64,000 bases of DNA from NCBI RefSeq assembly GCF_014648055.1, contig NZ_BMQJ01000011.1:252110-316109 (forward strand), in the 5' to 3' direction. The notes below the pieces were generated by a model. That model worked only from the letters and a program-made list of their open reading frames with translations, had not been told where the DNA came from and did no database searches. Below are positions 18,492 to 26,714 of this stretch, piece after piece; positions within the stretch are counted from its first letter, which is position 1; each line of letters opens with the position of its first letter. The stretch comes from Streptosporangium pseudovulgare. Lineage in GTDB: Bacteria > Actinomycetota > Actinomycetes > Streptosporangiales > Streptosporangiaceae. Both the position numbers and the translations under genes were made by a program.

Positions 18492-19370
18492 TCATCGGAA
18501 TCCGCGTTCCAGCGGGGCGCCCACGGCCCCGGGGACGCGCAGCCGCCACAGTGCTCCGCCGGAGTGCGCGGTGACGCTGTCGCCGAGCCTGCCCCCGTCG
18601 GTGACGTAGAGCGCGTCGCCGTCGAAGGCGCAGTTGGTGGGCGTCGCCGGGCCGGTCAGCCGGACCGTCTCGCGCCCCTCGGCGTCGAGGACGTGCACCG
18701 CTCCCGAGCCGACCCCGGTGACGAACAGCCGTCCGTCCGCCGCGGCGCACAGGCCGTCCACGAGCGCCCGCTCGTCGGCGAAGGCGTGCAGGACCCGGAC
18801 CGTGCCGTCGGCCGCCCGGTGCACCACCCGGCGGGTGTACGACTCGGTCCAGATCACCCCGTCGCCGCCGGGGTGGGCGATGATCCCGTTGGGGTACACC
18901 GGCCCGAGGTCGGCGACCACCTCGGCCGTGCCGTCGGCGGAGACGGCGTACACGTATCCGGCGTCGGGGCGCTCCACCGGGTCGAAGCGGCCGGGGTCGG
19001 TGACGTAGAGGAGGCCGTCGGCGGCGAAGGCCAGGTCGTTCGGGGCGCGCATGGGCCGGCCTCCGGCCTCGGCGGCGAACGTCTCGACGCGTCCCGCGGC
19101 GTCGACGACCTGGACGCCGGGGACGCGCGGGTCCTCGGACCGCCACGGCCCGACGACGCCGCCGTTCTGGGTGACGAACAGCCGCCCGCCCGAGCCGCGC
19201 GCGGTCGCGTTGGGGCCGCCGCCGACGCGGGCGTACGGCCGCACGCCCCCGCCCGGCCCGTACAGGCTCACCAGACCCCGGTAGGTCTCGACGAACGCGA
19301 CCGCGCCGCCGCCCAGCACCGACGGGCCCTCCGGCCAGGCCAGGCCCGTGCCGACCCGCTCCGCCGTCAT
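18492..19370 (-). CDS. SMP-30/gluconolactonase-family sugar lactonase
   Basis: 292 residues. The ATG overlaps the regulator stop by one base (TGATG), so it is coupled to the upstream gene. The six-bladed propeller lactonase fold is shown by WPEGPSVLG near the N-terminus (metal Glu), RAPNDLAFAADGLLYVTDPG with the conserved Asn-Asp, and YPNGIIAHPGGDGVIWTES. In this locus it should open galactono-lactone to galactonate, the second step of the oxidative pathway. It is the last gene of the long operon. Exact substrate is inferred from context. Confidence 0.87.
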   Translation of the reverse strand: MTAERVGTGLAWPEGPSVLGGGAVAFVETYRGLVSLYGPGGGVRPYARVGGGPNATARGSGGRLFVTQNGGVVGPWRSEDPRVPGVQVVDAAGRVETFAAEAGGRPMRAPNDLAFAADGLLYVTDPGRFDPVERPDAGYVYAVSADGTAEVVADLGPVYPNGIIAHPGGDGVIWTESYTRRVVHRAADGTVRVLHAFADERALVDGLCAAADGRLFVTGVGSGAVHVLDAEGRETVRLTGPATPTNCAFDGDALYVTDGGRLGDSVTAHSGGALWRLRVPGAVGAPLERGFR

Positions 19371-20185
19371 CACGCGCCCCCGGGGGCGGGGTCTCCGGCG
19401 GGATCCCCGGCGGCCCCGGCGGGGTCGACGGCGGAGCCCTCGGCGGTCCCCGCTGCGGCCCGCCCGCCGCCCAGCCGCCGGACGTCGCGGGTGGCCTCGT
19501 CGAGCAGCGCCAGCATGCGGTTCCGCGCGCCCTCGGCGTCCTGGTCGCGCACGGCCTCGGCGACGTCGCGGTGCCACTCGTAGCCGCGTTTGATCGACAC
19601 GCGGTGGCCGTGGACGTAGCGGTCGCGGGCCTGCAGGCCGACCTCGATGACCACGGCGAGCTGCTCCACCAGCTCGTTGTGGGTCGCGGCGATGAGCGCC
19701 CGGTGGAAGCGCAGGTCGGCGTCGACGATGGACTCGTCGGCGGGGTCGGCGCGTTCCATGTCGGCCAGCGCCGCCTCCATCTCCGCCAGGTCGCCCTCGG
19801 TGCGGCGGCGGGCGGCCAGGGCCGCCGCCGACGGTTCGACCATGGCCCTGATCTCGGCGAGCTTCTCCAGCATCGACGGGTCGGTGAACGCCTCGAACTG
19901 CCAGCGCAGCACGTCCGGGTCGATGAGGTTCCAGGCCCGCCGCTCGCGCACGAACGTGCCCCGCTTGGGCCGGGCGTCGATCAGCCCCTTGCCCGCCAGC
20001 ACTTTGAGCGCCTCGCGGATCGCGGTCCTGCTGACGTCGAACTCGACGGCGAGGGCGTCCATGTCGAGGGTGTCCCCGGGGGTGAGCTCGCCCCTGACGA
20101 CACGCAGCCCGACGCCGTCCACGACCCGGCCGTGCATCCCCCGGTCCGGATATCTCCTCATGCCTCCCGCTCTCATGTCGTCCAC
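19370..20185 (-). CDS. FadR-type GntR-family transcriptional regulator
   Basis: Up to 271 residues; the start is uncertain, with GTG at 20185 and ATGs at 20176, 20161 and 20137, none with a perfect ribosome-binding site. Winged helix: RVVRGELTPGDTL, FDVSRTAIREALKVLAGKGL, RPKRGTFVR. The FCD domain has the acidic and His metal ligands in DADLRFHRALIAATHN and YEWHRDVAEAV. This matches DgoR-like regulators that sense sugar acids. It is embedded in the operon and is the obvious candidate to bind the two A/T palindromes. The C-terminus is a low-complexity Ala/Gly/Pro/Asp tail. Confidence 0.9.
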   Translation of the reverse strand: MDDMRAGGMRRYPDRGMHGRVVDGVGLRVVRGELTPGDTLDMDALAVEFDVSRTAIREALKVLAGKGLIDARPKRGTFVRERRAWNLIDPDVLRWQFEAFTDPSMLEKLAEIRAMVEPSAAALAARRRTEGDLAEMEAALADMERADPADESIVDADLRFHRALIAATHNELVEQLAVVIEVGLQARDRYVHGHRVSIKRGYEWHRDVAEAVRDQDAEGARNRMLALLDEATRDVRRLGGGRAAAGTAEGSAVDPAGAAGDPAGDPAPGGA

Positions 20186-20194
20186 CCGTGATGA

Positions 20195-21001
20195 TCAGCC
20201 ATGTTCGACGACCACCCGCCAGGTCGTCCTCCCGGAGGCGGGCACGACCGCCGTCTCGCCGTCCGCCGCCTTCGAGCGATCATGTACGGCGCCGAGCATA
20301 GGCTCCACCCCGAAGCTGCGGTAGGGAGGGCCGCCGTCCCAGGCGTATCCGCCGAGGTTCCGCCAGACGCCGAACCCCACGGGGCCGTGCTCGCTCTCCA
20401 GGCCGAACCGCAGCGACGCCGCCCCCGCCGTGACGCGCAGCGACGCCAGCCCCGGCAGCAGGCAGAACGCGGCGCCGCCGTCGTCGGGGCCGAGCACGTC
20501 GAACCGGCCGGTCCCGGCCGGGCCCGGCCAGCGCCCGGAGAGGGGGCCGGGCCCGCCGTACGGCCACACCCGGGCGGGGTGACCGTGCGGGACCTCCACC
20601 CGAAGGCCCGGCTCGGGGACCAGCAGCGCGTGGAAGGCCCACACGAACGCGTATCCCGGCTCCGCGCGCAGTTCGTAGTCCACCGTGATCCGCTCTCCGG
20701 CGGTGATCCGGCGCGAGAGGCGGTACTCGCCGGTCTCCACGGCGGCCTCGCCGGCGTCGCCGGTCCACGGCAGCGCCCAGACCTCCCCGTGGTCGGGCTC
20801 GCCGACCACGGTGGGAAAGCATTCCTCGACGCCGCCCACGTCGACGAAGGCCGCCCCGGGCGTGACCGCGACGCGCCGCGGGTCGGGCCGGGACCACAGC
20901 CACTCGCGCCCGTCCGGGCCGGTGAGCGAGTCCCACCGGCCGCCGCGCCGGACGTCGACCGCGACGCGGAACCCGCCGGGGTCGCCGAGCACGCTCACCA
21001 T
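20195..21001 (-). CDS. Aldose-1-epimerase-like (mutarotase superfamily) protein
   Basis: 268 residues; ATG overlaps the galactonate dehydratase stop by 7 bp. The beta-sandwich galactose-mutarotase superfamily is suggested by GGVEECFPTVVG, the repeated WALPW and VWAFHALLVPEPG strands, and GFGVWRNLGGYAWDG near the C-terminus. Mutarotases interconvert sugar anomers so that the dehydrogenase receives the right one. Catalytic His/Glu cannot be assigned with confidence, and the family also includes proteins of unknown role. The gene lies between the dehydratase and regulator genes. Confidence 0.72.
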   Translation of the reverse strand: MVSVLGDPGGFRVAVDVRRGGRWDSLTGPDGREWLWSRPDPRRVAVTPGAAFVDVGGVEECFPTVVGEPDHGEVWALPWTGDAGEAAVETGEYRLSRRITAGERITVDYELRAEPGYAFVWAFHALLVPEPGLRVEVPHGHPARVWPYGGPGPLSGRWPGPAGTGRFDVLGPDDGGAAFCLLPGLASLRVTAGAASLRFGLESEHGPVGFGVWRNLGGYAWDGGPPYRSFGVEPMLGAVHDRSKAADGETAVVPASGRTTWRVVVEHG

Positions 21002-22140
21002 TCGGTCAGGCTCCCGTCGTCGCGCCGCCAGACGGGCGAGCGCCAGCGGTGGCCGCGGGCCGCCGCGCGCTCCACCTCGGTGGCGTCCACCTCGATGCCG
21101 AGCCCCGGGGCCTCCATCAGCGGCACGTGGCCGTCGGCGTAGGCGAAGACGGAGGGGTCCACCAGGTAGTCCAGCAGGTCGGCGTGCTCGTTGTAGTGGA
21201 TGCCGAGGCTCTGCTCCTGGATGAGCAGGTTGGGGGTGGCGAAGCCGACCTGGAGGCTGGCGGCCAGGGCGATCGGCCCGAGCGGGCAGTGCGGCGCGAG
21301 CGACACGTCGTGAACCTCGGCCAGCGCGGCGATCCGCCGCGTCTCGGAGATCCCCCCGGCGTGGGAGATGTCCGGCTGCGCCACCGCGATGCCCGCCTCC
21401 AGGGCGGGGCGGAAGTCCCAGCGGGAGTACAGCCGCTCGCCTGTGGCGATGGGGATGCTCGTCGACGCGGTCACCGCCGCCAGGTCACGGGTCAGTTCGG
21501 GCACCACCGGCTCCTCCACGAAGAAGGGCAGGTACGGCTCCAGCATCGGCAGGACCCGGCGCGCCATGGGCAGCGTCAGGCGGCCGTGGAAGTCGAGCGC
21601 GACGTCGATCCCGTCACCCACCGCCTCGCGCACCGCGGCGAGCCGGGCGGCGATCCCCTTCGTCTCGGCGGGCGTGTCCAGGAGCCGCAGCGCCCCCGAG
21701 GCGTTCATCTTGACCGCGGTGAAGCCCGCCTCCACCTGGGCGAGCGCCGCATCGGCGACGTCGGAGGGGGTGTCACCGCCGATCCAGCTGTAGACGCGGA
21801 TCCGGTCGCGGACCGGGCCGCCCAGCAGGCGGTGCACCGGAACCCCGTACGCCTTGCCCGCGATGTCCCACAGGGCCTGGTCGATCCCGGCGACGGCGCT
21901 GGACAGCACCGGGCCGCCCCGGTAGAAGCCGCCTCTGGTCAGGACCTGCCAGTGGTCCTCGATGCGTAGCGGGTCGGCGCCCACGAGGTAGTCGGACAGC
22001 TCCTCCACGGCCGCCGCCACCGTGGCGGCCCGGCCCTCGACCACCGGCTCCCCCCAGCCGGTGATCCCCTCGTCGGTGTCGATCCGCAGGAACAGCCAGC
22101 GGGGGGCGACCGGGTAGGTCTTCAATGAGGTGATGCGCAT
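20995..22140 (-). CDS. dgoD: D-galactonate dehydratase
   Basis: 381 residues, full length. An enolase-superfamily enzyme (MR/MLE subgroup) that dehydrates D-galactonate to 2-keto-3-deoxy-galactonate. It closely follows E. coli DgoD as I know it: GWGEPVVEGRA, the FYRGGP loop, IDQALWDIAGK, metal ligands in DFHGR, EEP and GER, DISHAGGI, and the general-acid histidine region APHCPLGPIALA, ending near WRRDDGSLTEW. Overlaps downstream and an 11-bp gap upstream place it in one operon. It is the strongest evidence that the pathway is for galactose/galactonate. Confidence 0.94.
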   Translation of the reverse strand: MRITSLKTYPVAPRWLFLRIDTDEGITGWGEPVVEGRAATVAAAVEELSDYLVGADPLRIEDHWQVLTRGGFYRGGPVLSSAVAGIDQALWDIAGKAYGVPVHRLLGGPVRDRIRVYSWIGGDTPSDVADAALAQVEAGFTAVKMNASGALRLLDTPAETKGIAARLAAVREAVGDGIDVALDFHGRLTLPMARRVLPMLEPYLPFFVEEPVVPELTRDLAAVTASTSIPIATGERLYSRWDFRPALEAGIAVAQPDISHAGGISETRRIAALAEVHDVSLAPHCPLGPIALAASLQVGFATPNLLIQEQSLGIHYNEHADLLDYLVDPSVFAYADGHVPLMEAPGLGIEVDATEVERAAARGHRWRSPVWRRDDGSLTEW

Positions 22141-22151
22141 GGATCCTTCGA

Positions 22152-22958
22152 TCAGTCCGAGTCCTTGACGACGCTCCAGCCGCCGTCGACGGTCAGCGAG
22201 GCGCCGGTGACGTAGGAGGCCTCGTCACTGGCCAGGAACGCCACCGCGGCCGCCACCTCCTCGGGCGCGCCGAGCCGTCCTGCGGCTGTGGCGCGGGCGC
22301 TGCGCTCCCGGCCGGCCTCGTCTATGCCGTCCCAGGCGGCGGTGAGGACGGGGCCCGGCAGCACGGCGTTGACCCGGACCTCGGGTCCGTACTCCACCGC
22401 GAGCTGGCGGGCCAGGGACAGCAGGCCGCCCTTGGAGGCGGCGTAGGCCGGGCGGCCGGGCAGGCCGAAGTGGGCGTGCACGCTGGAGACGGCGACGACG
22501 GCGCCGCGCGAGCGGCGCAGCTCTCCGGCGAAGGCGGCGACGCCGAGGTAGAGACCGGTGAGGTTGACGGCGAGCTGGGCGTTCCAGTCCGCCAGACCCA
22601 CCTCGTGGGCGGCTCCCATGCGTACCGTGTAGGCGTTGCCCACCAGCACGTCGAGGCGGCCGTGGCGGTCCAGCACCAGCTCGCGCAGCGCCCGCCAGTC
22701 GCCGGGCGAGGAGACGTCGCAGCGGGCGTAGCGGGTCCGCGGCGTCGCGGCGGCGAGCCGCTCGCCCGTCTCGTCGTCGACGTCGGCGACGACCACCGAG
22801 GCGCCCTCCCCGGCCAGGCGCCGCACGACGGCGGCGCCGATGCCGCGGGCGCCGCCGGTGACGACGGCGACCCTGCCCTCGAAGCGCCCGCTCGCGCCGG
22901 AGGCCCGGCCGCTCACCCCGGGGAGCGGGTCGCCCTCGCCCGAGGCCGGACCGCTCAC
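22152..22958 (-). CDS. SDR-family dehydrogenase, probable sugar 1-dehydrogenase
   Basis: 268 residues from a GTG in a GTGA overlap with the permease stop; about 30 low-complexity residues precede the fold. NAD(P)-binding VTGGARGIGAAV, acidic VADVDD (suggesting NAD), CDVSS, catalytic SSVHAHFG Ser and YAASKGG Tyr/Lys, and a C-terminus typical of classical SDRs (SYVTGASLTVDGGW). The usual NNAG strand is replaced by VGNAYT. In this operon it is the best candidate for oxidising galactose to galactono-lactone, but SDR substrate cannot be read directly. Confidence 0.85.
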   Translation of the reverse strand: MSGPASGEGDPLPGVSGRASGASGRFEGRVAVVTGGARGIGAAVVRRLAGEGASVVVADVDDETGERLAAATPRTRYARCDVSSPGDWRALRELVLDRHGRLDVLVGNAYTVRMGAAHEVGLADWNAQLAVNLTGLYLGVAAFAGELRRSRGAVVAVSSVHAHFGLPGRPAYAASKGGLLSLARQLAVEYGPEVRVNAVLPGPVLTAAWDGIDEAGRERSARATAAGRLGAPEEVAAAVAFLASDEASYVTGASLTVDGGWSVVKDSD

Positions 22959-23980
22959 GCCGGGAGTCCCACGCGGCGCTCGCCGCTGCGGACCTGCTGG
23001 ATGACCACGGCCACGACCAGCAGGAGGCCCTTGGCGACGTTCTGCCAGAAGGGGTTGATGCCCAGCAGCGTCATGCCGTTGGTGAGCACGCCGAGCAGCA
23101 CCACGGCCAGCAGGGTGCCGCTGACCGCGCCCTTGCCGCCGCGCATGGCGCAGCCGCCGAGCGCCGCCGCGGTGATCGCCTCCAGCTCCAGTCCCTCGGA
23201 GCCGGAGATCGGCTGGCCCGAGCCGGTCCTGGCGGTGATCAGCACGCCGCCCAGGGCCGCGATGACGCCGGTCGCCAGGTAGACGCCCAGGATGTAGCGG
23301 TTGATGTTGATTCCGGCCAGCCGGGCCGCGACGTCGTTGCCGCCGATCGCGTAGATGTTGCGGCCGATGTCGGTGTACTTCAGCAGCACGTGTACGGCCA
23401 GCGCCACGATGATCAGCACCCAGATGAGCGTCGGGATGCCGGCGACGGCCCCGCGGGCGAGGAAGACGAAGACCGGGTCGCTGCCGGTGTAGCCCTGCGC
23501 GCGGCCGTTGGAGACGAGTTGCGCCACACCCTTGAACGCGGCCAGGGTGGCCAGTGTGGCGATCACCGGGTTGACCCGGCCGTAGACGATGACGCACCCG
23601 TTGACCAGCCCGCACAGCGCGCCGATCACGAGGGCGCCCAGGATGCCGAGCGGGGCGCTTCCGGTGGTCGCCGTGAAGATCATCGCCGAGGCGACGGACG
23701 CCAGGCCCGCGACGGAGCCGACGGAGATGTCCAGCGCTCCGAGGATGATCACCATGGTCTGGCCGATGGCCAGCAGGCCGGAGATCGCCACGGCGGTGCC
23801 GATCGTCTTGAGGTTGGCGGCGCCGAAGAACACCGGCTCGCGGGCACCGATCAGCGCGACGAGCAGCACGAGCGCGATGAGAAGGCTGATGTTCTGCACG
23901 CCCGCGCCGTCGAGCGCCCGGCGCATCGCCGAACGCCCCTCCGGTGCCGCGGCGGGCGCCTCCACCCGGGTCTGACTCAC
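22955..23980 (-). CDS. Sugar ABC transporter permease (RbsC/AraH type)
   Basis: 341 residues, GTG overlapping the ATPase stop as GTGA. Eight to ten hydrophobic segments and the family stretches GQTMVIILGALDISVGSVAGL and GGCAMRGGKGAVSGTLLAVVLLGVL (EAA-like coupling region) mark a BPD_transp_2 permease of the ribose/galactose/arabinose class. It would form the membrane channel as a homodimer with the ATPase and AraF-like binding protein encoded upstream. Confidence 0.93.
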   Translation of the reverse strand: MSQTRVEAPAAAPEGRSAMRRALDGAGVQNISLLIALVLLVALIGAREPVFFGAANLKTIGTAVAISGLLAIGQTMVIILGALDISVGSVAGLASVASAMIFTATTGSAPLGILGALVIGALCGLVNGCVIVYGRVNPVIATLATLAAFKGVAQLVSNGRAQGYTGSDPVFVFLARGAVAGIPTLIWVLIIVALAVHVLLKYTDIGRNIYAIGGNDVAARLAGININRYILGVYLATGVIAALGGVLITARTGSGQPISGSEGLELEAITAAALGGCAMRGGKGAVSGTLLAVVLLGVLTNGMTLLGINPFWQNVAKGLLLVVAVVIQQVRSGERRVGLPA

Positions 23981-25515
23981 TGCCTCGCTCCCTCGCTGGT
24001 GATCTGGTCGGCCATGGCGAGGGCGAGCACCTGCTCCTCGCCGGCCTGGCGCCGGTCCAGCTCTCCGGTGACGCGGCCGTTCTGCATGACGACGATCCGG
24101 TCGGCCAGGCCGAGCACCTCGGGTAGTTCCGAACTGATGACGAGCACGGCGACGCCGTCCGCCGCCAGCCGGTCGATGATGGAGTAGATCTCCGCCTTGG
24201 CGCCGACGTCGACGCCGCGGGTCGGCTCGTCGAGGATGAGCACCTTGGGCTTCCTCGCCAGCCAGCGCGCCAGGACGACCTTCTGCTGGTTGCCGCCGGA
24301 CAGGCGGCGCACCTCCGTCTCCACGGACGGCGCCTTGACGCGCAGTCGGTCGGCGTACTCGCGCACCAGTGCCCGCTCGGCGGCCCGCCGTACCAGGTGG
24401 AACCGGCTCAGCCGGTCCAGCACGGCCAGCGAGACGTTGTCGCGGATGGAGCGGTGCAGGAGCAGCGCCTGCGCCTTGCGCTCCTCGGGGGCGAACCCGA
24501 TTCCGGCGCGCACCGTGTCGGACGGGGAGCGCGGCCGCAGCCGGCGGCCCTCCAGCAGAACCTCGCCGGAGCGGATCGGCAGGTCGCCGACGACGGCCCG
24601 GGCCAGCTCGCTGCGCCCGGCGCCGACCAGTCCGGCGAGCCCGACGACCTCCCCGGCGCGCACCTCGAAGGAGACGTCGGTGACGTCGTCGGTCGTGACG
24701 CCGTTCAGGGCGAGCACGGGCCCGCCGGGCCGGTTGCGCTCGCGCTGGAACATGGCGGACAGGTCGCGGCCGACCATCATCCGGACGAGCTCGTCCTCAC
24801 CGGTCTCCGCCGCGGGGCGCACGCCGACCAGGCGGCCGTCCCGCAGTACGGCGACGCGGTCGGCCAGCCTGAGGATCTCCTGCATGCGGTGCGAGACGTA
24901 GACGATCGCGACGCCCTGGTCACGCAGCCTGCGGATCAGCGCGAACAGCGCCGACACCTCGTGGTCGGAGAGCGAGGAGGTCGGCTCGTCGAAGGCCAGG
25001 ACCCGCACCTCGCCGGTGAGGGCGCGCAGGATCTCCACGAGCTGGCGCTGGGCGGGCGACAGCCGCTCCCCCGGGCAGCCGGGGTCCATCGCCCCGGCGA
25101 AGCCGAGCCGCTCCAGGTCGGCGCGGGTCCTCTCGGACAGCGCCCGGTGGCTGAACAGGCGGCCCCTGGCCGGCAGGGCACCGACGTAGACGTTCTCGGC
25201 GACCGAGACGTGCGGGATGATCTCGGGTTCCTGGGCGATGACCCGCACCCCGGCGCGGCGCGCGTCCGCCGGGGAGCCGAAGGAGACCTCCTGCCCGCCG
25301 AGGAGCAGCCGGCCGTCGTCCGGCCGGTGGTCACCGGTGATGATCTTCAGTAGCGTCGACTTGCCCGCGCCGTTCTCGCCCATCAGGGCGAGCACCTCGC
25401 CGGGCCGGATGTCGAGCGTCACGCCGTCCAGCGCCCGCACGGCGCCGAATCGTTTGCCCAGGCCCTCCACGCGGAGGGCCGGGCCGCTCGTGGCCGGTGT
25501 CATGGTCGGTGTCAT
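23977..25515 (-). CDS. Sugar ABC transporter ATP-binding protein, two fused ABC domains (RbsA/AraG type)
   Basis: 512 residues. Domain 1: Walker A GENGAGKST, a divergent signature LSPAQRQ, Walker B VLAFDEPTS. Domain 2: degenerate Walker A GLVGAGRSE, full signature LSGGNQQK, Walker B VLILDEPTRGVDVG. This paired, asymmetric arrangement is normal for monosaccharide transporters of the CUT2 class. It is the second gene of the operon, 13 bp after the binding-protein gene. Confidence 0.95.
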   Translation of the reverse strand: MTPTMTPATSGPALRVEGLGKRFGAVRALDGVTLDIRPGEVLALMGENGAGKSTLLKIITGDHRPDDGRLLLGGQEVSFGSPADARRAGVRVIAQEPEIIPHVSVAENVYVGALPARGRLFSHRALSERTRADLERLGFAGAMDPGCPGERLSPAQRQLVEILRALTGEVRVLAFDEPTSSLSDHEVSALFALIRRLRDQGVAIVYVSHRMQEILRLADRVAVLRDGRLVGVRPAAETGEDELVRMMVGRDLSAMFQRERNRPGGPVLALNGVTTDDVTDVSFEVRAGEVVGLAGLVGAGRSELARAVVGDLPIRSGEVLLEGRRLRPRSPSDTVRAGIGFAPEERKAQALLLHRSIRDNVSLAVLDRLSRFHLVRRAAERALVREYADRLRVKAPSVETEVRRLSGGNQQKVVLARWLARKPKVLILDEPTRGVDVGAKAEIYSIIDRLAADGVAVLVISSELPEVLGLADRIVVMQNGRVTGELDRRQAGEEQVLALAMADQITSEGARQ

Positions 25516-25528
25516 CTCGTCTTCCCGG

Positions 25529-26548
25529 TCAGGTGCAGACCACGCCGGCCTGCTGCCAGGTGCCGGCGTCGACCATCTCCGTCTTGGCGATGGTCCTGGG
25601 GGGAAGCTCGGCCTCGCCGCGGACCTTCTTCACCAGCGCCTCGGCCGCCGACTTCCCGACCTCGGTGCCGCTGATGAACAGCGCCGCCCGGTTGCCGCTC
25701 TCCTTGCCGGCCTTCCAGTCCTTGCAGGTGAGGTAGGCGCCCAGGCCGACGCCGATGACGTCCTCGGCGCCGTATCCGGCGTTGGCCAGCGCGGTCACCG
25801 CGCCGGTCTCGCTCTCGTCGTTGCAGCCCCAGACCACCCAGTGCTTGACGGAGGCGTTGGCGGTGACGGTGGCCGCGGCCTTGTCCTGGGCCCCGGTCAC
25901 GGTGTTGTCGGCGCCAAGGTCGATCTTCTTCACGCCGGTGACCCCTTCCTTCTGGAAGGCGTCCCAGGCGCCGCCGACCCGGTCCTGGCAGACCGACAGG
26001 TCGAGCTTGGTGACGCTGAGCACCGCGGTCTCCTCCGGCTTCCAGCCGGACTCCTTGAACAGCCCGGCGGCCTTCTTGCCGACCTGCTCGCCCATCATGG
26101 TGCCGTCGAAGCCGACGAACGGGGCCTCCTTGCCGGAGCCGTCCTTGATGACGTCGTCGGAGGCCAGCAGCGGGATCCCGGCGGCGCGGGCCCGGTCGAT
26201 GACCTGGGGGCCGATCTGCTGGTCGGGGACGACGACGGCGATGGCGTCGAACTTCTGGGCGATCGCGGCGTCGACCGCGCTGATCGCCTTGTCGGCGTCC
26301 TCGCCGACGTCGAACACGGTGACCTCGGCGCCGAGCCCCTTGGCCGCCTCCTTGGCGCCGTTCGCCTGGTCGACGAAGTACTGCTGGTCCCCCTGCTTCT
26401 GGATATAGGCGATCTTGACGGTCCCGCTCTTCTTGACCGTCGTCTCGCCGGAGGCCGTCTCCTGCCCGGAGGAGCAGGAGGCGGTGCCCGCGGCGAGGGC
26501 CAGGAGACCGAAGGTCATGCCGATCAGGCGCATCCGCACATGGATCAT
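25529..26548 (-). CDS. AraF-like sugar-binding lipoprotein
   Basis: 339 residues. Signal peptide with lipobox AAGTASC, then a periplasmic-binding-protein type I fold (VKIAYIQKQGDQQYFVDQ, VVVPDQQIG, VKHWVVWGCNDESETGAV). The VKHW...NDE segment and overall order match E. coli L-arabinose-binding protein, which also binds D-galactose and D-fucose. That agrees with the galactonate enzymes downstream. Four mature Cys (SVCQD, WGCND, LTCKD, VVCT) could form two disulfides. First gene of the long operon; a promoter and operator lie just upstream. Confidence 0.92.
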   Translation of the reverse strand: MIHVRMRLIGMTFGLLALAAGTASCSSGQETASGETTVKKSGTVKIAYIQKQGDQQYFVDQANGAKEAAKGLGAEVTVFDVGEDADKAISAVDAAIAQKFDAIAVVVPDQQIGPQVIDRARAAGIPLLASDDVIKDGSGKEAPFVGFDGTMMGEQVGKKAAGLFKESGWKPEETAVLSVTKLDLSVCQDRVGGAWDAFQKEGVTGVKKIDLGADNTVTGAQDKAAATVTANASVKHWVVWGCNDESETGAVTALANAGYGAEDVIGVGLGAYLTCKDWKAGKESGNRAALFISGTEVGKSAAEALVKKVRGEAELPPRTIAKTEMVDAGTWQQAGVVCT

Positions 26549-26598
26549 GGGGCGCGGTTCCTTCCACCGATGTCCACCCGTCCTCGGCGGGTGGTGAA

Positions 26599-26617
26599 TA
26601 TTAAATAGTATTTAATA
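26599..26617. promoter_or_regulatory. Probable FadR-type regulator operator before the transporter operon
   Basis: Perfect 19-bp inverted repeat: TATTAAATA, one G, TATTTAATA. It covers the -10 box and predicted start site of the operon. The second site before the kinase gene is nearly the same. Confidence 0.8.
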
Positions 26618-26640
26618 CACAGCACGGGAGGGCTTGTAAA
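26612..26640 (-). promoter_or_regulatory. Promoter of the sugar ABC/galactonate operon
   Basis: On the minus strand TTTACA (26640-26635), a 17-bp spacer, TATTAA (26617-26612). The -10 is inside the palindrome, so a bound regulator should repress. Confidence 0.7.
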
Positions 26641-26714
26641 GCGGTGAGGTGGATCGGCCCGATACGTAAACCATCCGATGCGCCGCACCCGCCCCAGCGG
26701 CAACACTGGGCGGC

